From Nitrospiraceae bacterium (GTDB lineage: Bacteria; Nitrospirota; Thermodesulfovibrionia; Thermodesulfovibrionales; UBA9159), in NCBI GenBank assembly GCA_003453735.1, contig DMNE01000491.1, positions 311 to 6,223 of the forward strand: a DNA stretch of 5,913 bases, in the 5' to 3' direction. The notes below the pieces were generated by a model that saw nothing but the letters and a program-made list of their open reading frames with translations, did not search any database and was not told the origin of the DNA. This document shows, one piece after another, positions 1 to 5,679 of the stretch (the first letter of the stretch is position 1; the number at the start of each line of letters is the position of its first letter). The translations under genes were made by a program, and so were the position numbers.

Positions 1-941
1 CCACCGAGAACGGTAAAGAAGATAATGGCAGTCGGCATTTTCGTCCGTCCGCCGATGATTAAAGGCTTCAAGATATTATCGACCATACTGATTACAAATA
101 TGCCGATAAGTACAAGGACAATCCCTCTTAGATACGCTCCTTCATATAAGAGGATAAGACTTGCAGGAACCCAGACAATGGCCGTACCCAGCACCGGAAC
201 GAAGGACATCAGGGACATCACACTTCCCCAGAGGACAGGTGATCCCAGTTTAAGGATCGAGAAGGCCATACCACCGAGCACGCCCTGTGCAATCGACACA
301 ATCACTCCGCCATAGATGGTAGAAACAATCATATCCTTGGTCTGAACCGTCAGCCTGTCTTTCTGGTCTTCCGAAAAAGGAAGGTAATTCCTTAGCTTCC
401 GGGAAAAGCCCGGACCGTCCTTCAGGAGAAAAAAACTGGTGAATAACATAACGATAAAATTTGCCGCCACGCCGAATAGATTGGAAAAGCCTGCCGATAG
501 TTTAACGATGATCGCCTTTCCCACTTTTTGCGTATTCGCTATGATAACCTCTTCTGCCGAGGGCCCTGTCAGTCCCAGGTACGCCTCAATCCTGTCAATG
601 GTACCGATAATCCGTTTATCCGACTTGATGGCGGTCACAATTGCCAGGTTGCCGGTATTGGTCTTTCCGACAAACGCCGTCACCTCGTTTATCAGGGCAA
701 AGGAGATGTAAGAGAATGGCCCGATGATGGTGACAACTATTAAAATCAGCGTAAGGACCGATGCCATTGCCTTAAATCTGATGTACCTCAGTGTGAATAC
801 GTAGACCGGATAAAAAACAACACAGAAGACAACCGCCCACGCTATTGCAGTCAAAAAGGGCTGGAATATCTCATACGTGAGGTAGCCCAAAAGAATGAGC
901 ATGGAAAGAACCATCAAGAAATAAAATCTATTGACAGGCAT
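1..941 (-). CDS. AI-2E/PerM-family transporter, C-terminus cut by window edge
   Basis: Membrane protein of the AI-2E transporter (YhhT/PerM/TqsA-like) family; family members are proposed exporters or antiporters, and the substrate here cannot be told from sequence. I translated 313 residues with no stop before the window edge. The N-terminus has the usual hydrophobic pairs (about residues 7-27 and 30-48, with a third near 63-80). A soluble helical stretch follows (about 85-150), then more membrane segments. The family signature is clear: VDNILKP at about residues 287-293, followed by GGRTKMPTAIIFF and a terminal LGG. The family is usually around 350 aa, so roughly the last 40 residues lie outside. 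The ATG at 941 is preceded by GGAGG with 6-nt spacing and overlaps the end of the peptidase C26 gene by 14 bp, which suggests translational coupling as last visible gene of the operon. The family call is firm; the function is not. Confidence 0.93.
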   Translation of the reverse strand, partial: MPVNRFYFLMVLSMLILLGYLTYEIFQPFLTAIAWAVVFCVVFYPVYVFTLRYIRFKAMASVLTLILIVVTIIGPFSYISFALINEVTAFVGKTNTGNLAIVTAIKSDKRIIGTIDRIEAYLGLTGPSAEEVIIANTQKVGKAIIVKLSAGFSNLFGVAANFIVMLFTSFFLLKDGPGFSRKLRNYLPFSEDQKDRLTVQTKDMIVSTIYGGVIVSIAQGVLGGMAFSILKLGSPVLWGSVMSLMSFVPVLGTAIVWVPASLILLYEGAYLRGIVLVLIGIFVISMVDNILKPLIIGGRTKMPTAIIFFTVLG

Positions 942-1596
942 ACGCGGCCTCCACAAACCTTCTGAAGAGATTCAGCGACAGAGCATCATCTGAACGTTCA
1001 GGATGCCATTGAACTCCCAAGAGGAAAGAACAATCAGGAAGGCAGATGGCCTCCGCCAACTGGTCATCAGAGACGGCACAGACTTCAAGGTGATCCCCAA
1101 GTCTTTTGATAGCCTGATGATGCGATGTATTGACAATAACTTCTCCCTTTATGATGGAGTTGTCTCCCCTAATCCTGTGGGAGCCTCTCCTGTGGTCAAC
1201 AGCAGATTTATGTTGGGACTCTATATCCTGATATAAGCTACCGCCAAAGACGATGTTTATCAACTGCATGCCGTAACAGATACCGAACACTGGCTTTTCT
1301 GCCTTCATTATAGCCCTTACTGCACCAATTTCAAATTCAGTCCTTTCCCTCGGAACTATCTTAACAGAAGGATGAGGTTTTTCAGCGAAATAGGATGGGT
1401 CGATGTCATTGCCACCCGGGATGAGCAGACCGTCTATGACTTCCACAAACGAAAATGTGGCTTCTCCGTGAGGTATCAACAAAGGAAGCCCTCCTGCTTT
1501 TGCGATGGCCTCGGAATAGTGATATTTGAGCCTGAGATATTGGCCCTCCCTGCCAATGGGAATACCGATTATCGGCTTATTTCTCTTACTTCCCAT
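928..1596 (-). CDS. Peptidase C26 / gamma-glutamyl-GABA hydrolase family protein (PuuD-like)
   Basis: A 222-aa class I glutamine-amidotransferase-like hydrolase. Family members (PuuD, and the wider peptidase C26 group) cleave gamma-glutamyl amide or peptide bonds in the cytoplasm. Visible motifs, in order: the N-terminal KPIIGIPIG strand (7-15), DGLLIPGGNDIDPSYF (55-70) forming the oxyanion region, the nucleophile elbow GICYGMQ with Cys107, NTSHHQA (156-162), and GVQWHPE with His198 and Glu200, completing the Cys-His-Glu triad. It is slightly shorter than typical PuuD (about 250 aa) but all catalytic parts are present. There is no signal peptide. Its ATG overlaps the end of the D-aminoacylase gene by 11 bp, and a G-rich, purine-rich stretch upstream can serve as ribosome binding site. 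The true substrate is unknown. Next to a D-aminoacylase and a murein amidase, a gamma-D-glutamyl peptide is a reasonable guess. The name PuuD should not be applied, because no putrescine-pathway genes are seen. Confidence 0.92.
   Translation of the reverse strand: MGSKRNKPIIGIPIGREGQYLRLKYHYSEAIAKAGGLPLLIPHGEATFSFVEVIDGLLIPGGNDIDPSYFAEKPHPSVKIVPRERTEFEIGAVRAIMKAEKPVFGICYGMQLINIVFGGSLYQDIESQHKSAVDHRRGSHRIRGDNSIIKGEVIVNTSHHQAIKRLGDHLEVCAVSDDQLAEAICLPDCSFLLGVQWHPERSDDALSLNLFRRFVEAAYACQ
948..952 (-). promoter_or_regulatory. Shine-Dalgarno site of the AI-2E-family gene
   Basis: A perfect GGAGG core lies 6 nt before the ATG at 941, inside the last codons of the upstream peptidase gene. It fixes the start codon of the membrane protein and shows that the gene can be initiated independently despite the 14-bp overlap. 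Confidence 0.75.
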
Positions 1597-3181
1597 GCCT
1601 TAATACCCTTCCCCCCATCGTGACCGTCTGGGACCCTTCCCATACGGCCGGTGAGCCATTGACAAATACAAAATATATTCCCTCAGGCTTACTGAACGGG
1701 TCTTCAAAGGACGACCTGTCAATAATTTTCTCCTCGTCAAAAACCACGAGATCAGCTAAATACCCCGTTTTTATTCTCCCTCTCTTTTTCAGGCCGAAGG
1801 TTTCAGCGGAAAGCATCGTAATTTTATGAATCGCCTTGCTGATACTCATCTGCTTGAGGTCTCTCGAATATCTGCCGATGAACCTCGGAAAACTGCCAAA
1901 GCCCCTTGGATGAGGTTTCCCTTTGCAGGTAGGACCATCTGAAGATCGAGCTGAACTGTCTGAGCCGATCATCGTATACGGCAGGGAGAGAAATCTCTTG
2001 AGATTATCCTCGTTCATGGAGTGGAAGATCGCGCCGACTCTAAGTCTCTCTTCGAGAAGAATATCGAGAAGAAAATCAACGGGCTCTTTCCCGACCGCAT
2101 TTGCAATAAACGACAGTGTCTCGCCTTCCATCCATTTGCGTGATTCTCCATTGAGAGATGATAACGTGACACTGTCCCAGTATTCTCGCCCGGGATGTTG
2201 CGCGAGAACCTCCCTCCGTATTTGTGCTCTTACCTGTTGATCGCTAAGCCTCCGCAGTTCTTCCTGTGCGCCGCCTGCATAGGTCCATGAGGGCAGAACT
2301 GCATCGAGGTCCGTAGAGGCTGCAGTGTAAGGATACCTGTCAGCGGTAACCGTTATGCCATTCTTTCTGGCCTTCTCAATATCCGAAATGACATGGTCTA
2401 TCTTGCACCAGTTCTCTCGGCCGCCTGTCTTGAGATGAGACACGTGCACAGCAATCCCTGCCTCCTTTCCGATTTTCAGGGTCTCTTCGATAGACTCTAT
2501 TAATTCATCCCCTTCACTGCGCATATGAGTGGCATATATGCAATCTCTGACAGATTTTGAAAGCGTGATTAACTCTTCTGTCTCCGAATAGACGCCAGGC
2601 GGATAAATCAAGCCCGTCGAAATGCCGATGGCACCTTCATGAACGGCTTCTTTAAGGAGTGCACACATCCTTTCCATCTCGCTTTTGTTCGGCCTTCGAT
2701 CATCATATCCAATCACTGACGCCCGGACATTTCCATGACCCACCAGCGATGCAAAATTAATCGCAATGCCCCGCGCCTCAAGGATGTTAAAGTATTCACC
2801 GAACGTATTCCACCGCTCCTTTATCTGCATCTCTTCGAAATCCGCTTCGCGCTGACGTAAAGCATCATCCAAAAGAGGGGCCGCCGACAATCCGCAGTTC
2901 CCGTTGATCTCCGTTGTCACCCCCTGAAGGACCTTCCCTTCTGCACGATTATCAACGAGCAGGGTGAATTCAGAATGGGAATGGGTATCTATGAAGCCAG
3001 GGGCTACGGCGAGACCTTCGATTTCTATCGTTGTTCTTGCTTTGCCCTTATACCTGGCCGGAGGCCTTGGAACCGAGGCTATCCTGTCACCAGCAATAAC
3101 GATATCGGCCTCAAATGGCTCGCCGCCTTCGCCGTCGTATACCTTTGCGTTTTTAAGGAAAAAGTCTATTTCCAGTCCCAT
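1586..3181 (-). CDS. N-acyl-D-amino-acid deacylase (D-aminoacylase), amidohydrolase family
   Basis: A 531-aa zinc enzyme of the amidohydrolase superfamily; family members hydrolyse N-acyl-D-amino acids to a carboxylate and a free D-amino acid. Visible metal-site motifs: PGFIDTHSHSEF (61-72) with His67 and His69; NGNCGLSAAP (93-102) with Cys96, the bridging cysteine characteristic of D-aminoacylases; His219 in YATHMRSEGDE; His249 in VHVSHLKTGG; and the catalytic Asp408 in MIGSDSS. HPRGFGSFPRFIGRY (424-438) and the C-terminal GRIKTGYLADLVVFD (468-482) are further family signatures. The spacing closely follows the numbering I recall for the Alcaligenes enzyme (67, 69, 96, 220, 250), though this protein is longer than that ~480-aa enzyme. 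No signal peptide is seen, so it is probably cytoplasmic. The ATG at 3181 is the farthest upstream possible because an in-frame TGA lies two codons before it; the ribosome binding site is weak (GATGAG). D-glutamate-specific, D-aspartate-specific or dihydroorotase-like activity cannot be excluded. Confidence 0.95.
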   Translation of the reverse strand: MGLEIDFFLKNAKVYDGEGGEPFEADIVIAGDRIASVPRPPARYKGKARTTIEIEGLAVAPGFIDTHSHSEFTLLVDNRAEGKVLQGVTTEINGNCGLSAAPLLDDALRQREADFEEMQIKERWNTFGEYFNILEARGIAINFASLVGHGNVRASVIGYDDRRPNKSEMERMCALLKEAVHEGAIGISTGLIYPPGVYSETEELITLSKSVRDCIYATHMRSEGDELIESIEETLKIGKEAGIAVHVSHLKTGGRENWCKIDHVISDIEKARKNGITVTADRYPYTAASTDLDAVLPSWTYAGGAQEELRRLSDQQVRAQIRREVLAQHPGREYWDSVTLSSLNGESRKWMEGETLSFIANAVGKEPVDFLLDILLEERLRVGAIFHSMNEDNLKRFLSLPYTMIGSDSSARSSDGPTCKGKPHPRGFGSFPRFIGRYSRDLKQMSISKAIHKITMLSAETFGLKKRGRIKTGYLADLVVFDEEKIIDRSSFEDPFSKPEGIYFVFVNGSPAVWEGSQTVTMGGRVLRHGK

Positions 3182-3301
3182 ATCTCATCATGTTTTCGCT
3201 GAGAAAGAGCTCCCTCTGACATTTCTTCGAAGCAACTGCAGAGCTCGGTCCCTATTACGAAGACCGCGCGTTGAAAAGAAGAAGACGCAGCATAACGCAC
3301 C
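3182..3301 (-). other. 120-bp gap between EcfT-like and D-aminoacylase genes
   Basis: This is the only sizeable gap in an otherwise abutting gene row. I see no T-tailed hairpin that would end transcription and no convincing promoter. GAGCTCT occurs twice about 35 bp apart on the minus strand. One minus-strand frame stays open from 3375 to 3166, beginning inside the EcfT-like gene and ending 16 bp inside the D-aminoacylase gene. No protein family is recognisable in it. Confidence 0.5.
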
Positions 3302-3916
3302 TTACCGGTTTCGACCACAGGATTGGTCATCCTCAATGACGAAAAACCTCTCTGGTGAACGCATGCTCTCTGCAAATATCGGCATCAGAAAGAGCACCAT
3401 GTTTCTGATGCGATTACGAAACCCATGAGATTCTCTCCCCTGCCGGGTTTCCCAGTACGCCCGTGAAAGATGTCGGGTTAAAACAGGAAAGGATTTTACC
3501 GTTAACGCCATGATAAAGAAGAATTCCCTTACCGGGACGCCGGTCTTCTCCAACGGCCTGAGAACCTTATCCAGAGCCGAAATCATCTCATCAAGGGGAA
3601 GTAGAAACGTGAGGATTTTTGCACCATAGATCATCGAAAAGATCCTGAGTGTTCTGATATTTGCAATGGCAACCCCTTCATCGGTTATCAAGAAAAACCC
3701 ACTGCCGTAGAGAATCTTGCCCGGATGGAAAAAAAGATTGCTGCCAAAGGTGAACAGTAAGAACAACAATATCGGGATAAGGCCGCCCTTGACCGTCTTA
3801 AAGGGAACAAAGAAAAGCATGAGAGCGACAATCACCGCTACCGTTATATGATAAGTGATGTCGTGAACAAAAAAAAGACTCATCGCAAGAGCGACGTACA
3901 GCAGGATGAACGTCAT
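3302..3916 (-). CDS. EcfT/CbiQ-type transmembrane protein of an energy-coupling-factor transporter
   Basis: A 204-aa polytopic membrane protein resembling the T component of ECF vitamin and metal importers, which links the two ATPase subunits to a substrate-binding S component. Hydrophobic segments lie at about residues 3-18, 24-38, 44-63 and 86-107. The family stretch DEGVAIANIRTLRIFSMI (79-96) is followed by LPLDEMISALDKVLRPLEK (106-124) and GVPVREFFFIMALTVKSFPVL (126-146), which match the conserved EcfT core. The two coupling motifs (normally Ala-Arg-Gly) are poorly kept: WETRQG (155-160) at the first and VIEDDQ (193-198) at the second. The protein stops soon after the second, as in short CbiQ proteins. 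It begins 3 bp after the amidase stop with an AAAGG-type site inside the amidase end. No EcfA ATPase or S component lies in the window, so the partner genes are elsewhere or absent. Family call good; working as an ECF transporter uncertain. Confidence 0.8.
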   Translation of the reverse strand: MTFILLYVALAMSLFFVHDITYHITVAVIVALMLFFVPFKTVKGGLIPILLFLLFTFGSNLFFHPGKILYGSGFFLITDEGVAIANIRTLRIFSMIYGAKILTFLLPLDEMISALDKVLRPLEKTGVPVREFFFIMALTVKSFPVLTRHLSRAYWETRQGRESHGFRNRIRNMVLFLMPIFAESMRSPERFFVIEDDQSCGRNR

Positions 3917-3919
3917 AGC

Positions 3920-5101
3920 TCATTGCCTTTTTCTCGAATATGCAACCTGCTGCACAGAAGGAGATGCCGTGAGATATGTTTTAATGCCTGATGCTATGGA
4001 AGCAGCGATCCGACTGCGGTATGATTCCCGCGAAAGCAACTGTTCCTCCTCCGGATTGCTGATAAATGAGACCTCGGCAAGAATAGAGGGTGGCATCGAT
4101 GCACCCATAAGAACAAAAAACATCGCCTGCTTCACCCCGAGATTAACGACCTTCTTGTGGACTTTCGCCACGTCTGTCACAAGAGCATCCTGCACATAAT
4201 GAGCAAGTGCAACCGACTCATCTCTCTTAAAGTCTCTCCTGAGATCGCTGAGCATCTTGCCGACATCATCGTTTTTATATTGAGCCATCTGCTGCTTCAT
4301 CCTCTTCACGGATAAGTAATTCTCCCTCGCAGCGACCCTGATGGCCTCTTCTTCATTGGTCCAGTTCTGCAAATAGGTTTCGATTCCCCGTGCTGCCCTG
4401 TTGGGGCTAGCATTGGCGTGGATCGAAACAAAGAGATCAGCATTAGCCTGTAATGCCGTCAGTGTCCGCTCCGGCAGAGGGATAAAGACATCCTTCTCCC
4501 TCGTGAGGATGACCTCGATACCCGGTTCCGTTGAAAGGATCTCTTTGACCCTCAAGGCGATATCTAATACAACGTCCTTTTCTTGTAGTCCCCCTGGACC
4601 AACTGCGCCCGAGTCATGGCCTCCATGACCAGGATCAAGGACAAGGATTTTTCGGGACGTGACTACTTGCTTCTCTTGCTTCTGTTTCTTCGCATTGACA
4701 TCAATGACAAGTTTTGTTGGGTCATCAAGGATATAGGCACTGAAGTCTTCCATGGTCTCGAGATCCAAGACAATTCGCACCGTTTGCGGATCGAATTGCC
4801 CTGCCCTGACGAGCTTCAATATGCCGTCACCTACAGACAACTTTGTCTTTATCTCCTTTGTGATCTTTGTATTCTTAAGGTCAAAATAGAGCCTGTCAGG
4901 ATTTGAGAGACGTTTGTTGGTAAATTGCACTGGACGGGATAACTCCACGACCACCCGTGTGTATCCCTGAGACGACCAGTATTGGATATTTTTCACCTCA
5001 GCCTTATCCGTTGCCTCGGAAAGATGTACAACGGGGCTAATTGGCACCCAAAGAAGAACAAGAGCGATGAATATTAGACTACACTTTTTCACTCTGCTCA
5101 T
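3920..5101 (-). CDS. N-acetylmuramoyl-L-alanine amidase, AMIN + Amidase_3 (AmiC-type)
   Basis: A 393-aa exported zinc amidase that cuts the bond between N-acetylmuramic acid and L-alanine of the peptidoglycan stem peptide, typically in daughter-cell separation or wall turnover. Residues 1-30 look like a signal peptide (basic RVKK, then hydrophobic FIALVLLWVPI). An AMIN targeting domain spans about 35-135 (VKNIQYWSSQGYTRVVVELS, then DRLYFDL and LVIDV). After a charged linker, Amidase_3 covers about 151-376. Zinc ligands are His159 (LDPGHGG), Glu174 (LQEKDV) and His228 (SIHAN), and the catalytic glutamate is Glu343 (LAEVSF). The segment 250-295 holds the helical insertion with RENYLS and MLSDLRRD, which in AmiB/AmiC blocks the active site until an EnvC- or NlpD-like activator binds. 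Regulation by such a partner is therefore likely; none is encoded here. The start overlaps the NifU-like stop as ATGA, consistent with translational coupling. There is no LysM domain. Confidence 0.95.
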   Translation of the reverse strand: MSRVKKCSLIFIALVLLWVPISPVVHLSEATDKAEVKNIQYWSSQGYTRVVVELSRPVQFTNKRLSNPDRLYFDLKNTKITKEIKTKLSVGDGILKLVRAGQFDPQTVRIVLDLETMEDFSAYILDDPTKLVIDVNAKKQKQEKQVVTSRKILVLDPGHGGHDSGAVGPGGLQEKDVVLDIALRVKEILSTEPGIEVILTREKDVFIPLPERTLTALQANADLFVSIHANASPNRAARGIETYLQNWTNEEEAIRVAARENYLSVKRMKQQMAQYKNDDVGKMLSDLRRDFKRDESVALAHYVQDALVTDVAKVHKKVVNLGVKQAMFFVLMGASMPPSILAEVSFISNPEEEQLLSRESYRSRIAASIASGIKTYLTASPSVQQVAYSRKRQ

Positions 5102-5319
5102 ACTGTTTGCACAGAAGAAATCTCCGGAACTTCCTTTTTGATATTTGATTCAACCCAATTTTTCATGGTGAGATAGGACATCGGACACGTGCTACACGTA
5201 CCCTTCAGTCGCACATAAACAACATTATCCCTGATGTCCACAAGCTCAATATCTCCGCCCTCCGACTTCAGCCCTTGCCGTATTTTTTCAAGAACTTCTT
5301 CAAGCTTCTCTCTTAACAT
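5098..5319 (-). CDS. Free-standing NifU-like (NifU C-terminal domain) Fe-S scaffold protein
   Basis: A 73-aa protein that is essentially just a NifU C-terminal domain. Such domains assemble or carry a labile Fe-S cluster for delivery to target proteins in the cytoplasm. Motifs: an N-terminal helix MLREKLEEVLEKIRQGLKSE, GGDIELVDI (21-29), VVYVRLKGTCSTCPMS (33-48) with the cluster-binding pair Cys42 and Cys45 in Cys-X2-Cys spacing, and EVPEISSV (63-70). I chose the ATG at 5319 because GAGGAG lies 5 nt before it and the domain starts there. A longer frame up to 5394 adds 25 residues rich in His and Arg that match nothing and overlap the putative promoter. It is the first gene of the visible operon, and its stop overlaps the amidase start by 4 bp. 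A scaffold gene ahead of a cell-wall gene is functionally unexplained; none of the downstream enzymes is obviously an Fe-S protein. Confidence 0.92.
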   Translation of the reverse strand: MLREKLEEVLEKIRQGLKSEGGDIELVDIRDNVVYVRLKGTCSTCPMSYLTMKNWVESNIKKEVPEISSVQTV

Positions 5320-5324
5320 CCCGT

Positions 5325-5330
5325 CTCCTC
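5325..5330 (-). promoter_or_regulatory. Ribosome binding site fixing the NifU-like start
   Basis: The minus strand reads GAGGAG here, with 5 nt to the ATG at 5319. The alternative upstream ATG at 5394 has no comparable site, so the 73-residue product is preferred over the 98-residue reading. Confidence 0.75.
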
Positions 5331-5337
5331 TTGTATA

Positions 5338-5367
5338 ATCATAATGAAAATGTCTGTGATTATGCAA
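5338..5367 (-). promoter_or_regulatory. Putative sigma70-type promoter for the NifU-like/amidase operon
   Basis: On the minus strand TTGCAT (5367-5362) and TATGAT (5343-5338) are separated by 18 nt. The -10 box matches the TATAAT consensus at five of six positions and the -35 box at three. Transcription would start near 5331, giving a leader of only about 12 nt with the ribosome binding site at its very 5' end, which is tight. Its position directly before the first gene of the row supports it. The match alone could be chance in this AT-rich stretch. Confidence 0.33.
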
Positions 5368-5468
5368 GCGTGGGCTCAAGTTCCATACCGACATCGAGGG
5401 CTACGCTTTCAGAGCCTACGATAGCGAGCTCCGAAAACACGTCACAGCAAACATGCGTGCTATCTCGT
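5344..5468. other. Intergenic stretch with no recognisable gene
   Basis: Together with the adjoining gene remnant, this forms a stretch of more than 300 bp without an intact gene. I see no RNA gene and no terminator-like hairpin with a T tail. A weak inverted repeat (GATAGC ... GCTATC on the minus strand, about 33 nt apart) is present. One minus-strand frame is open across it and ends just before the promoter, reading VFSELAIVGSESVALD near its end, but it matches no family I recognise. Confidence 0.45.
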
Positions 5469-5679
5469 TTATTTCCCGAACGGGCAGTGGGGAAACACGC
5501 ACTCCCTGCAATCAGGCAGAGTCCTCCGTGACCAAGTTCGGCAAGTTCTCTCCGGCCTATCGTTCTCCTGCAAGCACTCTGGGAAGTATTAAATCAAAGA
5601 CCGTTGTCTTGCGATATATGCCACAGGCCGGCATACCAAGAATCGGAATGACAACAGAGGGCAAGACGCAAAGGGAGCT
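5469..5679 (-). pseudogene. C-terminal remnant of a molybdopterin-binding (MoeA/MoCF-like) protein, two frameshifts
   Basis: Three minus-strand segments in different frames line up as one protein end. Segment one, ending at about 5560, reads PILGMPACGIYRKTTVFDL then ILPRVLAGER and runs into TAG at 5559. Segment two (5560-5513) reads IGRRELAELGHGGLCL. Segment three (5510-5469) reads CRECVFPHCPFGK and ends at TAA. Restoring one base near 5560 and one near 5511-5512 joins them. In each case an AA reduced to A would explain the loss, the second restoring an Asn codon. The joined end resembles the tail of molybdopterin-binding/MoCF-domain proteins of anaerobes (Pro-Ala-Cys-Gly, Phe-Asp-Leu-x-Leu-Pro-Arg, Leu-Ala-Gly-Glu, Gly-Gly-Leu-Cys), with a final Cys-X2-Cys-X2-Cys-X4-Cys cluster motif. 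Upstream of about 5679 the match fades, and the transposase gene lies beyond, so the N-terminal part is missing here. The family assignment is from memory of its C-terminal signature. The frameshifts could instead be assembly errors. Confidence 0.62.

Noticed and set aside
3182..3301. Transcription terminator or riboswitch in the 120-bp gap
   Set aside because: I could not find a GC-rich hairpin followed by a T run, nor any conserved riboswitch core. The repeated GAGCTCT is short and could be chance.
2964..3428. Plus-strand open frame of 154 codons
   Set aside because: It lies opposite the clearly coding D-aminoacylase start and EcfT-like end, has no family features and low-complexity Ser/Arg-rich composition typical of an antisense shadow.
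5320..5394. N-terminal extension of the NifU-like protein to an ATG at 5394
   Set aside because: The extra 25 residues match no NifU domain, lack a ribosome binding site and overlap the likely promoter, whereas the ATG at 5319 has GAGGAG at 5-nt spacing and begins the domain.
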